DNA from: Echinostoma caproni
Taxonomy: Eukaryota > Platyhelminthes > Trematoda > Plagiorchiida > Echinostomatidae
NCBI GenBank assembly: GCA_900618425.1
Contig: UZAN01039539.1
Location: 71,792-135,791 of the forward strand
Length of the DNA: 64,000 nt
Direction: 5' to 3'
The notes below the pieces were generated by a model. That model saw nothing but the letters and a program-made list of their open reading frames with translations. It did no database searches and was not told the DNA's origin. The translations under genes were made by a program, and so were the position numbers. Shown piece after piece: positions 1 through 13,500 of this stretch (position 1 is its first letter; each line of letters starts with the position of its first letter).

Positions 1-3000
1 CTATTGCGTGCTTTATCTGCGATAACCGCAAACTGTTCAACTAATCGATCACAGCTCACAAGGTACATCGGTCGCTCCTACTATCGTCTGACTCCTGAAC
101 TAGGCGTAAAACACGGTACCCATTTTCTTTTCCCTACCCACCTACCTACTTTCGAAGTTCCCTGCTTATTAAATATGCGGACCATTTTATGGTCGGAATC
201 TCCCTTACTGACGCATCACCTCCACGTTTCAACTTGGGCTTAGTAATCTTGTTGAGTGGTTCAATGCACATAATTTCACTGTCAATTCCCTTAAATGTGT
301 AGGCATGTTTTTTCACTCTATCGAAGGAACGCTGTACGCCTCCTCTGTAACTTTTCCTATGGATGCTCAACAAGGACTTTCAGTTGCTTTCCATATCCTT
401 TGCATATTTATCAAGAAGTAGCGATATTTCCTTTACCATTTTCTGTCACTTGTTCGTCTCACAATGTAAACGTTTGTGTTTTCGTTGTCCACAAATATCA
501 TGAGTAATTCTTCACATCGGTTGCATACGGATCTTATAAAGTGAGTGTCCGCTTATTCCACCTATTCCCACAATAATTGTGTAGTTGCTAGCCCAACTAA
601 CTCTCGGTCTTCTGTGATGTCTTATATTACCGGATTTCTCATTAATCCAAAACAAGTCGCTTCGGAACTAAACCTGCTCGTATCTTAAATTGATTTATTT
701 TTATTTGCTCCTGGTGTCGATTATTGGTTCTACTTTGACTATTTGGCTGCGGAATATTCACCTTACGAGGTGCATAAGGCAAAAACTTGATTTGACGTAT
801 TATGGTTCTGTGTTCGTTATTTGGGCGCAATATCGGGTAGATCAAACTGCTTAGGATCAACGTTACAGTAGTTATTCGGAAGATGTTGCGCATCCAAGGT
901 GCACTATTTGCATTGCAAATATCAAACCCTGCATTTCAATATTCGATATTGACCTTATTCAGAAAGCAAAGACCCATGGAAAAAGGAGAGAAATTCCCAG
1001 TATAGTCGAAGCAAATCTTGACCTGCCCCTCGGCAGCCAACGGTGACTTTGGGAATGTCTAGAAGCAAGTGTTAACCTAGGGGTCTAGTGCTGAGGTGAG
1101 CGAGATGAGCTGCCCATATCAAATCACCATGAATAAGTCGTGCGGCATTGTGTACGCACACAAAATGGTAAACGGTATATCAATCACCTGGTGATTAGGT
1201 CAGTCCTAGTCATGCTTTCAAACACTGATCCTCAGTTGTGTCAACGGATTGGCACTTCTGATGATACTCCTGGCATAAGGAAACATTTATGCAAGGCATC
1301 CCAGTGTTCACCGTTCACATTAGTGGGTTAATTACACAAAAATCCTCATTGTAAAATAGTCAACAAAATCTTTCCGATACTATTGCCTCGTGTGAGCCGG
1401 AACAAATTGATACGTGAGAAACCAAAGTTATGATACAAGATTGGAGATTTTCCTGAACCCCGTTAATCGATGCAAGCTAATATTGACGGAAAACGTAGCA
1501 CCTCTGCAACAATACGAAAACCTGAACTGATGAAACTGTTTGACTGCTGTTTTGATCAACAAATCTCGTTTCATAAATTAACTACTTTCGCTTCTGATTG
1601 CGAAACCCTTCTGGTAAGCAAAAGTAAAATTGTATATAGAAACTACAGTAGTTTGTATTGCGGCAATAGTGATTTGCTTACCGGATTTTTCAAGTAGCTC
1701 GTGGAGATCAAAATTCCACAATCTGTCTCCGTGCTCATCACTGGTTGTTTCACTTCTTTTATTGTAACACTAATGACGAAAGCAATATGATAAATGATGA
1801 CAACATCATTGGGTCAGTTGCGGTTATACTTCGTTCAGGTTCTGCCTAAACAGATTTTACGATTTGTCATCGGTACCTCCTAAATTGATTATTGTTTCAC
1901 CAGTAATCTTCCTTTCATCACAACAAGGTTCACCACAATTCTTTTTCCATAGTCTTCCCTATTTCTGTATTTCTTCATGCAGCCTTTGTATGGCTACAGC
2001 CCCCTCCCAGAAAGCTGACTGTACATTTGTTTGTTCAATAAATTAAAAAAGAATTATAAATTTCGGTACATACTCACCGCATTTACGTAGATCTGAGCAC
2101 CGTTTTAATGACTGGGTACAAGGCCATGCTTGAAAAATGTAATATGGATTAATTGTCGTTTCCGTGAATCCTAAAAAACACGTAATACGTTTTACTCTGT
2201 ATACACTATTATGGTACGTGATTTCGAATGGACCACGTTGTACTCATGAGTGTTGTTCATTGTTGAAAACAATACTCTGGCTGCAACTAATGATGGAAAC
2301 AATCAAAAGCAAACTAAAGTTTGAATTGTTATCATTTTTTCTGTTTCATTTTTACTCCCTTCTATTAATTACACAATGATGCAAATTTCAGAGGAAGCGG
2401 CCAATCGATCAAGCTGCTATGCAACACACAAAGGAGAAATTAATGTGGGGTGGTGGGATTCGAACACTCTTCCTAGGGTAAATGCTTTGGAGATGTTACC
2501 AGTGGGCCACACTAGTTGAATCAAACAAAACCTTCAGCAGTAGTTAGAAAATAACCGCGGAGCGAACCACCGTAAATTCAATTTCTAACAACTTTGTACG
2601 TAACTAGGCATAACGACTGCACAGAAAAATCCGTTTCAAATCTGGTTACCGGAAACGTTCTGTTTGTATATTCAATAATAAGAAGTAAAATTAAAAGAAA
2701 GCAAACGGAAAGAAAGTAATAATGTTTGGTTTTCCAGATTGTTTCTGAATTTGTGTATACTTAAATTCATTGGTTTCTTTATGTAAATGCCCGAGCAAGA
2801 ATAGAACGCACAGCTTTGCAATAGACAGACTTACTGAATAAAATGGGGTCGAGTACATGTTACCTCATAAATATGGCTGATACTGGAACGAAGAATACCT
2901 TTATTTTCGAAGTCACCACGTTGTTTATAGGATATTAGTATACTGGCTAAACCACAAACACTAACAATTTTGTATTTTACATGGGACAGCGAATGCAGCT

Positions 3001-3574
3001 GGACCTAATTAGAGATCGTTTCCTCATCCAATACACAATACACTCTTCATTGTTCACTTTTATCATGGTGATTTTACCAAACGGTTCGTGAACTTTACAG
3101 TTTACCTGTGTGAAAAACGTTCACGAAAACCTCATGGAGCCCACTGGGACATTTTACTGCTTGTTTCTTTCTCAGTTAATGATTATCAAAGAAAATGATG
3201 ATTTTCATCTGATTTCGTGCTGCCTTTCTACAGGTATCTTTTACTAACTTCGTGTTAAATGTCACATTTAACTACTATGCAGGGATATTGCGTTTGATTT
3301 GCCAGTTTGCACTAGCTCGAATAATGTAGAATGCCACGAAAAAACATTTATAACGTCGAGTCTGATTTGATCGAGAATAACGACTCCTCATAAAGGGTAA
3401 GCTAAAGTAAAATAGGAAAATAATTGCATTTCTTACTCTAAATGTTATCTGCTGGTTGTTTTTTCATTCAAACGGTACCTACTCAGGCTTGTATAGAAAG
3501 GTCTATTTTTGTACATTTTGTGCACCGTCTTTCCGGAAAATCACTTGTTTTTACCCACCTACATTATTCTGCAG
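1..3574. other. Non-coding, probably intron upstream of exon 1
   Basis: I see no exon I can support here. Short open frames lack paired splice sites or domain similarity. The first predicted exon starts in phase 1, so an upstream coding exon is needed and this stretch is most likely intron. It contains one tRNA-like repeat on the minus strand, listed separately. Confidence 0.5.
2386..2514 (-). repeat. tRNA-like SINE-type repeat
   Basis: Read on the minus strand, 2514-2445 has a pol III A-box (TGGCCCACTGG, 2509-2499) and a near-perfect B-box (GTTCGAATCCC, 2466-2456), in tRNA order and spacing. The T-stem and acceptor stem are only partly paired, so it is a tRNA-derived repeat or a decayed tRNA gene rather than a working tRNA. 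The adjacent stretch 2391-2440 (ggaagcggccaa...acaacac-like) recurs in diverged form at about 23697-23745, which supports a dispersed repeat. Confidence 0.55.
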
Positions 3575-3702
3575 CAGAAAATTGTCAACTGATCAAATTG
3601 AGTCACGTGGCAACAGTTCAGGGCATGCGGATTTACGTGCAGGTACCAAATGGTAACCAAGGTGGCTTGAATCAATCTATACTACCACAGGAATTCCAGT
3701 TG
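3575..3702 (+). CDS. NRXN: Neurexin-like exon 1 of window: start of LNS4 domain
   Basis: The exon is flanked by a good acceptor (pyrimidine tract, then ttctgcag) and a strong donor (GTAAGT at 3703). It starts in phase 1 and ends in phase 0. The frame reads about 42 residues, beginning ENCQLIKL and including ATVQGMRIYVQVP. This layout, a Cys followed by a first beta strand ending in V-P, matches the junction between EGF2 and LNS4 in alpha-neurexins, where the EGF closes with Cys and the LNS begins with a strand ending in LP. The similarity is short, so the domain assignment depends on the position upstream of the secure LNS5 exons. The acceptor is a tandem NAGNAG (gcagcag), which would add or drop one codon. 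Confidence 0.55.
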
Positions 3703-4912
3703 GTAAGTTGGCCTCATTTACGATGTCACGGCTATGGCAATCCTGGGAATTTTCACTGACATTGTGATACCGTTTGTTCAAATTGTTTATTCACAGTAGC
3801 ACCGAAATCGCGTTTTGCATTTTGATGATAGTCTGATCATACAATGTGGACTCTTGGTTACCTCCAATGTTTTAAGTAGGTTTTATGCCAAATATCCCTA
3901 AAGCTTACAGTAATTGAAGTGAAGAAACCGCTTGGAGATAATCATCCCTAAACATACATATAAATTGATATATATATACACCTCTAAACAGTCAACACAA
4001 GCATAATTATAATCAAGTCAGAAGAGTTTCGACAAGGCCCTTGCTATTCCAATGCATCTAAACCAGTGAAATGTCTAACGTTTACTTTCAAAACACAATC
4101 TAGGGTACATCTAATCAGATTTTCGTAATTTTATTTAGTTGCTGCACCATATACTCCATGTTTCATCTTCTGCTTTATGGATAATTCATTATATGCTAGT
4201 AAAGATCGATTCAAATTCAAAAGTTGGTCAGTGATTTTCAGACTGTATGGTGGAAAGTAAACGGTTTGCCGATTATTATTAGTATTGCTATTATCTTATA
4301 CAATAAAACAAACGGGTTTAGGTAAATGAGATTGTCTGGTCGAACTCGAGGGAGCAACCATCTGGGCGCCATCATCAAGCGTTTGGTAGCAATGAGATAC
4401 CCCACAGAGTGCATCTCACTCCGGATTATATTAGCTACACACTGAATATGAATCAATCGTGATACGATAATGTGTTGACATCAGTACCCCCCAATGCGTT
4501 GTTAGTTTAAACTTCTCATTCCGTAAAATTCCTTTGAACAAACCGGCGCACAATTCTACACTTGTGATCGTAATTACAATTGCACGATTAATATATCTTT
4601 CCTTTCAGTAGAACAATCAATTCCCAGGCCGGTGGACAGTGATAATTTGCTAATGATAATTCTCATCCATGCTCATAATTGTTGCATTTCGAAGCAATAA
4701 ATCAATAAGAATGTTAGCCAGTTAGTTAGTGGTACTCCACAGCACGCAGAATGTGTTCTGCAACCCAATGGGAGATGCAAACTGTGAAAATCGTTGAGAA
4801 GGGGATACTAAAAACCTCTATCTGGTAACATTGATAAAAACCGCCCTACGGACCGTGTGCCTACAGGGCACAATATGGTGAACGCCCACCCACCTCCCGA
4901 ACCCGAAAAAAT

Positions 4913-4957
4913 CTTAATTGGGATGAATGAATGGATAGACGGATGGATGGATGGATA
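4913..4957. repeat. Imperfect (GGAT)n microsatellite
   Basis: Short run of GGAT/GAAT tetranucleotides with interruptions. Confidence 0.8.
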
Positions 4958-6504
4958 TACTGAGATAATGGTTGAGACATTTAAAGTACCAGTATGTTGT
5001 GGTTGCAGTCGAACGCAGCCTACTTGCAGGGGCGAGAGACGCGCAAAAGGCGTCGCATGATCTCATTAATGGTAATTTTCTCGTTCAAGTCAGTTGGGCT
5101 CAGTGCATCAAACGACAATATCCACCGTGATCAGGTCATCGAATATCTTCCACATCAGATGCAAGACCTGGAAACGTATTTCTGGAGATATTCGTATTGA
5201 TCATATTTGATCGAAAACTACTCTAAGAAAAGGAATCCATCACTAGGTTATTGTGATCTATTGTTAAAATGGTGACTTTGGGAAAATCAATCAAAATATA
5301 TTTGATAAACTTTTTGAGGTTGATATAAATTAACAATAATAATATTATTATTTTTAACACAAGTTGTTCATACCAAAGCATCGGGCGTTATGTGGTTTCC
5401 AATATTTATCCCTGGTAATCATGATAAAATATCTACAGTCTTGAACACTTTCGGATACACATAGAACGTGTGCCATTCGTTAGTTGCATACCTCCATGAA
5501 GATTGCGGTAAACCAGTGAGGCTACTGCCACGGTGATGGAGGAATGGTCCTGAGGACGTTTACCGTAGATATGTTATGCTTGCAATGACAAGCAATTTAA
5601 AATAAAATGGAACTTCGGAAGTATTGGCAACAACTGATTCTCGTATAAAGTTATTTCCTGATTATATCAAAAAAATATTCCAAATTTTCTTTCACGTGCA
5701 AGCAGTAGTTGACCATTAAATCACAGTATGCTCACAACATAAATATTCAATTTGGCGTCCTACACATAAAATTTGTTTTGTTTTGCGATCTTTGTTTTGT
5801 TATGCTGTCAAAATTACATGTGATTTCCTTGATCTTTATGTTTGATGGATCTGCTGAAGACGATTAGGCACATAGGCTCCTTGTGCGTTTCAACCGTTGT
5901 CATATTGATTGACTATCATCGAGTAATAAGAAGGCGATAAAATGTTATAATGCCCTCAATCTATACAGTCATTCCTATTTATAAATTGTTCTTTTAAGGC
6001 GAACAAATTGAGAATGCATTTTTTATTAAATATCAACAAAACAGAAGAAAGTGTACAATCCCAAATATTTTATCACTACTCCGATCGGATTGAAAAAGAA
6101 AAGAGGGGATTGGGGTGATATGGACCAGAATCAAAAAATAACTGCCTGCAAAATTTTAAATTGTTAAAATTCGAAAAAAAAAGATTAATTTGGATCCATG
6201 ATATCATGTAGCGGTACGTTGAACATAAATTAGGTAATGCAAGAAGAAACGTGCCTGATGACGCAATCTTTTACGTCACGACGGCAGATAAAGTAGTTTT
6301 TAATTTATCATCCTTTATTCTAACACAATGATCGAATAAAGTCTAACTTCGTAAAATAATAGAAAGATTAAAGAGAAGTGAACACTATTCTAGAAATGCG
6401 GCAGAATAGACGTTATTGATATAAGTTGATTTCACTGTCAAACACTTAAATCCGGGGATAAAACCGGTCCGGTGAACCACTGGCAGTTCACCCAGGAGAG
6501 CTAG

Positions 6505-7182
6505 NNNNNNNNNNNNNNNNNNNNNNNNNNNNNNNNNNNNNNNNNNNNNNNNNNNNNNNNNNNNNNNNNNNNNNNNNNNNNNNNNNNNNNNNNNNNNNNN
6601 NNNNNNNNNNNNNNNNNNNNNNNNNNNNNNNNNNNNNNNNNNNNNNNNNNNNNNNNNNNNNNNNNNNNNNNNNNNNNNNNNNNNNNNNNNNNNNNNNNNN
6701 NNNNNNNNNNNNNNNNNNNNNNNNNNNNNNNNNNNNNNNNNNNNNNNNNNNNNNNNNNNNNNNNNNNNNNNNNNNNNNNNNNNNNNNNNNNNNNNNNNNN
6801 NNNNNNNNNNNNNNNNNNNNNNNNNNNNNNNNNNNNNNNNNNNNNNNNNNNNNNNNNNNNNNNNNNNNNNNNNNNNNNNNNNNNNNNNNNNNNNNNNNNN
6901 NNNNNNNNNNNNNNNNNNNNNNNNNNNNNNNNNNNNNNNNNNNNNNNNNNNNNNNNNNNNNNNNNNNNNNNNNNNNNNNNNNNNNNNNNNNNNNNNNNNN
7001 NNNNNNNNNNNNNNNNNNNNNNNNNNNNNNNNNNNNNNNNNNNNNNNNNNNNNNNNNNNNNNNNNNNNNNNNNNNNNNNNNNNNNNNNNNNNNNNNNNNN
7101 NNNNNNNNNNNNNNNNNNNNNNNNNNNNNNNNNNNNNNNNNNNNNNNNNNNNNNNNNNNNNNNNNNNNNNNNNNNNNNNNNN
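6505..7182. other. Assembly gap (Ns)
   Basis: 678 unknown bases. Any open frame called across it is an artefact. Confidence 0.99.
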
Positions 7183-9750
7183 TTTCATACAGCGCCCGCC
7201 GCCCTTCTGGTGAGACTTCGCTAGCAGAAGGCTCCGGTTGTGTACAACTTAAGACTATTCAACTGCTTTGGTTTGGGAATCCCAGTATTAACAGACCCTT
7301 CGTCAAATTATGGACCTATCTTTCTGTGTTTAAGGATTATTGTTCCCAGATTTGTTAAACACACTGTCTGAACTTAGGTATATGTAACAATTCATAAATC
7401 TGTATAATATATTTATAATATAATATAATATATTTTCAAACAAAGTAGTAAGAAAAAGTTTCGTTTTTGAAATAACCAAAACGTTTATAAGCTTAAAAGA
7501 CGCATTAGATAGAAGGAACCTCGTAAATATATCATTTTTGATAAGCAAGCAAAAACGCTTTGCCGTATGTACACGAAATGTAACGAAATTTGGAAAATTC
7601 AAAATATAAACCATGATGATGATTAACTTCGAAAGTAACCTTCAAATAGTTTCTTCATACACTTTCATCGAATGGTGCGCCCAAAAAACGCCGGATTTTG
7701 TTGACATGTGACCTCTCAAAGCCTGATAAGCAATCTTGATTTTTATTTTGAAAACGCCGCTTACTTTAGATTACATTCAATCGACTGAATGCCGGAAGAG
7801 TTAATGTTTTTTCATGGTAAGATATTCCCTACGTGATCAGTTTGTCAGAATATCGTAACCGATCTACGCCTACAGTGACATTTGCGACTGAATGACTTTT
7901 TTCATTTTCGTTCAATTCCCTCTCTGAAATTGTTGCTGGTTAAATACGGTTCTTTGATGGTAGTGCACAGAAATGCAAGATCATCACGGAACGCACTTGG
8001 GGTTTGAAGAAAATGCAAAGTGTGCAGTCGGATCTCCTGCCACGGAATACAAAGCATCGATTTACGTGGAAGGACTGTTGGTGTAGAAAAGCTATATATG
8101 AATATATATATATATGCATGCTGGAGTAAAAAAGAGACGTTTACCAATCGATGCGCAGAGTAATCGAAATTTATTCGCTTAACAATTCGTATGCGCTACC
8201 CTCAAGTTACATCGCCTTCCCATCGTTTTTCTTTTCGGTTGCCGGAATCGGCATCCGGACAATTTCAGACCGTGAAACCGTCTCTGTATCGAGCGGTCAC
8301 ACACCGTAGATGAGTGGTGTCGCGACAAGTAGATGAAGCAAGAACGCGAGAACGCACAGCAAATATGCGGTGGGGCAAACAAACCTTCTTAGAATGCGTG
8401 TGGGGAAACACGGTTCCGGGTGCTATGATCACCTCCAGCGTGTGATTTTCAATCCAGCGAACACGCTAGAAAACGTTTCAAAATATGCTACCCGCCTTTA
8501 AATACAACTGATTCGGAACACCTCTGATAATTCAGAAAATCATTAGGGCCATGGATGCATAGTTCACTGATCGATGACAGGACAGGATGAGTGGTGGGTG
8601 CTAGAACATGGTCACAGTCACTATCAGACGCTGAACTGGCAAATCTTGGATGGACAACTTACAAATGCCCCACGAGGAAGCTGCCTGTTTTCACGGTTTT
8701 TGGTAAAAAGATAGTCAACCACTCCGTATGTTTAGGTAATCTGAACAGTCGTGAATGGGTGTGTAAACCAAATCCGCTTCACGTTCCCAAGAGTAGCTCA
8801 GAAGTGGAAAGTGATTCTATGGCAGCAACCCTCATTTACACTCATGCACTGGTGAGAGCTAGCTTCCAGGCCTGGTGTTTTATTCAACGAAGTACATTCG
8901 TGAACAACGTCAGAAGTCCTTATTCTGCAAACCACATGTCCGTTAGTGATGAACAAATAACATATCGGTAGGAAAATTTAATTATATGCTGTGGTAATTG
9001 AAATCTTATCACCCACGAGGGTTAACCGATTATGCACATATGATCTCATTTGTGGTTCTTGAGGTTAGTGAGAAACTAAAAAAACGTTTCCGGCTTCCAG
9101 AACACTTTCAATAAATTGCTCAATGAGCCAAAAAATAAAATTGCATTATTTGAACTTTTGATATCACACGTTTTATTATTGGCCCGGTGGGTAACTGTTT
9201 TTGATTTGATTCCCACATTGTTAAGCTTAAATTACAAGTTTAAGTATGTAAGTCAGCAAAGAAATAGAGTTTAGCATAAACATCTTCCATGGTGTAATCA
9301 ACAAATTTGACGTTTAGACCCAAAACGTAGCTTTTCGAGGGTTTTGCTGAATTTTAAATGAGAAAATTGTTTCTTTCGTCATGGATTTTATTAGTGAAAT
9401 CAGGAACATGGGTTTGAACGGTGTATTCATCGTACTTTTGTTGCATCCGTNCTGCAGTCAGTGAGACAGTGACCGTGAGATGAAGACAGGACCGCTAATT
9501 TCAAAGTAAGACACTACAAAACACCAGGACAGACGAGAGCCGGTGTGGGTCATCACAAAGTCAAACTATTCAATAGCATTGTTTGCATAGATTGAGTTTG
9601 AGAGTATGAATGACTGGAGCCTTAGTGAATTTCAGTTGCTTTCTGTTGATTATGTTGTGTTCTCTAACATCCTAGTCCTTTCTACCCTTTCAAGGACGTA
9701 GTGTTCTCCCACTTGTTGCCCATCAATGTTTTGGGGCACACTGCTAAGTG

Positions 9751-9794
9751 TTCGGTCATTCGATGACGTAATTGCCTCTCCGTAGATGACCGAA
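9751..9794. repeat. Inverted repeat, 9-bp perfect arms
   Basis: The arms ttcggtcat (9751-9759) and atgaccgaa (9786-9794) are perfectly complementary around a 26-nt loop. It may be a remnant of a mobile element or chance. Confidence 0.6.
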
Positions 9795-12739
9795 TATTCA
9801 CAATTCCGTTGTCTTCACTCTCCCCTGATTACCATTGAAATTGAGAAGGGAACCATGCCCCTGCCCTCGACCAGATCGAGTTGCATTTGCGAAATGCTTA
9901 GTGGGTATTCTCAAATTATTTCGGAATTTTATTGTCAAACACAACAAGTTGCATACATCGGGGTTAGATAGAAACAGTTGACATAATTTGTGACGGGAAA
10001 ACATTGCTTCCAGTTGACATAATATTGAAAGTCGGTTCCCACAGCTCACGTGGACTGAATTCAATTTCACCTACTCGCGGAGTTTGGCAAGTTGTTTACA
10101 ATCATGTTACCATAACCAAGGTAACATCTGCAACGCGTTTAAAGTGCCACTATTCTGTTGGTACCCGTTAGCTAGTTTAGAAACATCTGAAACATCCACC
10201 TGCTCGCTGTGGACGTTAATTCGCCATCAATACCGCCCCAATCCTTTGAATAATCGGGAGAAGTTCTCTAACGTCTAACTTAAAGGATGCTATTTCCTAC
10301 GTATGAGCTGGAGGTGATGTTCCTGTAGTATCCTATTTTGAATTTCGTCTACCTAAAGCAATATTATTGATACAGACGGTGTGATATACTTATACCGCTA
10401 AGAGGGAAAATTTGTCGAAAATTTTAATCAAATATTATAATCAAAGCCTGCAATTTTGTGTTCCCTTTAGCCATTCTTCGAAATTTGTATTTATTTTTAA
10501 TTTCATAAATGCATATCTACAAGGCAAGCACATTTGTAACATCCTTTCTAAAGGTTGATTTCAAAGCAGCTGTTTAAAGGCTACGTTACGGCACATACAC
10601 ACTGAAACAGTTAAGACAATGGGCTATGCATCATGAAAACCAACCGTGGAGTAGTCATGACTTCTGTTAAATAGCTATAACCCATCCATATATTATTACC
10701 AAACTCCTTGAATAATGAATATCAAACGACGATGAATACTATGAAAATATAACGTCAGCAAACAACTGAATCGAGGTTATTTTTCACAGGTGTAGTAAAG
10801 TCAGCAACGCTGCAAACGCCATTCAACTTTCGATGTTCACTTTATTTGAAAGAGCATCGCGGTTTTACATTATCAAACCTGAGTATCCTAACATTTGCGC
10901 TCCAGTACTTGATAAACTACACTACCTAACAATTAATGTTACGTACCATTATTTTTCTAACACAAAATGGAGCAAGTTGAGGGGGAACGGTACTTTTCAA
11001 TAACTCATAATCATGCCGTTGCAGTTTATTTGAGGGGGGAAAACCTAAGGGTTTGAAGGAGAACAATAAAATGTGAGAAATCGTTCACTTTGTGTATATA
11101 GGTATGTTGCACACTGTATTCTCAGATCTGTGCTTCAGGGGTTTTCAGCGACGTTTTCAGTCACTTTGGTCGTGTAACCTAGTTCTGAAGGATCGGTATT
11201 GTTGTGTGAAAATGTGTGGATGTAGGCAGAGGGAGAAGTGCGTTCGCGCATTCAGGGAAATAGACAGCTTGGATAAGACGCATCTCGGCACAGAGTTCGG
11301 GGGTTAAATGTTTAGAACAGATGGATTCGGCTTTGGACAAGGTATGCATTCTAATATCTTCAGACCGGTCCGGTGGAACTTGATAAATAATGTGGATTAA
11401 CACGATAGTCGATGTCTATAAAGTAAGCGAGACTACCACTTGTGATAGATCTGAAACCACCTGGACTCAGTCGGGGAGTATGGCGTTTTTGCATGCGGAG
11501 AGATAACTGCCGTGCTGTACGACCAACGTAGAGTGTCAAAAATGCATCTGAACGAGTAAGAAATCACTGAAGCGGTCAATATCGGTAGTTGGTCCTCAGT
11601 TTATATCATTGGCGACCTTTAGAAAGAGCAGCGTTGATGCGCGATAATCAAAGTACAACTAACAAACAGGTCATTCCTTACCACCGTATTGTGTGGATGT
11701 TTGGAAATAAAACAGTTGTATTGTTCTTCAACCCTTGAAATCTAGTTCAGCTTTAGATGACTGTTACCTGTTGCTCAGCAATTATATCGCTAGGCTCTCA
11801 AACAAGGTATATTTCACACTCTTTGAACCCACTGATATTGATGTCATAGGTTTCATCCTTATCGGCTTATCTCTAAACTAATATATACTCAGCCATCGGT
11901 GCTCAATTAAATGGAACGGATGTAAACAGTTGCATATGAATAGTTTTTTGTATAGTTACTAGGCGACTATTTGCTCAACTCCCTTATCATCTATTAGAGT
12001 CAAAGGTATGGGAAAACCCAGACGATATTCCTGTACCATCAGCTTTTAATATGTTAGGTTTGTTTTGTTGGATGCAGTTGGCATACGTTAGAAGAAACAT
12101 CCTAAATTCAACGAAATTAAAATAGCAATTGTGCCTCAAACAGTTTGATTTGAACAAGTGATGAAATCACATATTTCGGTGTTTGCTGTTATGAGCATTC
12201 TAATTACACGGCATTTTCGGTGAACGGATTTTTACCGGAAGCCACCAAGCTCACATTGTAAACACACTAAGTGAATACTGAAATAGGACTTATTTGGAAG
12301 GGTGAGGGAGATTTTCGGTGGTCTACACAGTACACCATCTCATTCTGCATGCAAACCTTCCACAAGTTCTGGTCCGATACGAAATGGCATTCAACGTATT
12401 TTTGCTGTTTATTTGCTGATATTTTCTTCAGCTTCTCGAACCAAAATTTTACTGACGATGGGAGATTCCCCATCCGCTTACTATTTCGGTACATATTGTT
12501 ATGCCTAGTTTTCACAACATTCGTTGATCTAGTTATGATTTCTTCTAATTTTTAGCGGCAACCGCAACTAACGCGCGGTGAACTAGGCGACAGCCTGCTG
12601 ACCTGAATTTGATCTGATATAGAATTGCCTAATCTAGCATGTCTCAATATACAGAGGTACATCTAAGCATTGCTTACTTATCCGCTTCACCGTCTGTCGA
12701 ACGTTTGGAAGACGCGTGAAGCGTAATTGATGGACTAAC

Positions 12740-13500
12740 AAGTGCAGTTGCCACATTCAGTATTTGCTTCGGACCTTCAAAGTACATAGTGATACTGCAG
12801 GACTCGGTTTCGCCCACTCCCACTCTAAAACAAAAACGGCCAGGAATTAGTTACGGTGGATTGCATGTCCTACTTAGGTGGCTGCATGATGAATGCTGAA
12901 TACGCAGCAACGGAGTTAACCACCCGCATTGTCAAGGCTCGAGCAGTATATGCAGGACTAAAACACCTCTGACTTAGACGCGACGTTTCACTAAAGTGGA
13001 AAGGTTGTGTACATTGCGCTAGCGTTCAGTCCCGCTTTGTGGTTTTGAGACCTTGAGTTTGCGAGTAGAAGATATGCATGGACTGGAAGTATTCGATTAT
13101 CGGTGTTAACGCAGTTTAGCCCATGTGGAATGGAGTGACTGGGTTAGTAACGTGGAGGAAGTCGCCGTGTGTTTGGGAGTCTATTAAGGATAAACCTGCT
13201 CACATCGAATTCAAATTACTAGACTTAGCTGGCTAGGGCATGTATTGCGTATGCCCAGCCATCGTCTGCCGCACCGCGCTTTGTTCGCTGTAGCTAATCC
13301 GGACTGGAGGTCAACAGATGACGTGGAGACGAGGCATGACGAAATGCACAAAGCCACTAGGTAGAGTAGGTGTCTCTCCCCTTCCAGATTTGGGTCCGAA
13401 AGACTCCACATCCGGCTGGTTGGAGACATTGAAAGATATTGCAGCAGACCGACAGCAGTGGCTTTTTTGTTGTCATTTCTTATCAAGCCAGAACGCTTGA
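12740..13500 (+). mobile_element. Decayed non-LTR retrotransposon, 3' end of reverse transcriptase ORF
   Basis: Across shifting frames the translation gives the ordered C-terminal landmarks of an RTE/CR1-type element common in trematode genomes. In order these are PSKYIVILQDSV..PTPTL (normally PSKCKVLLQDW), SYLGGCM, KARAVYAGLKHL, RRDVSLKWKG, a VQSRF..LRP relic of the RSVLLYGCETWPLR motif, RLSWLGHVLRMPSHRLPHRALFA (here split by one stop), then LPDLGPKDSTSGWLETL and ADRQQW. Several stops and frameshifts interrupt it, so it is dead. The 5' part, with the endonuclease and the catalytic YADD box, is missing. The family assignment to RTE rather than CR1 is tentative. Confidence 0.85.

Noticed and set aside
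1250..1290. CTGATGA followed by GAAAC, another possible hammerhead.
   Set aside because: No helix II pairing between the two motifs and no stem I.
6385..7188. Long minus-strand frame of 267 codons.
   Set aside because: Almost all of it is the run of Ns; it is an artefact.
8591..8971. A 126-codon + strand frame with a GTGAGA near its end (8851).
   Set aside because: It looks partly protein-like, but there is no domain similarity, no convincing acceptor and no phase link to neighbouring exons.
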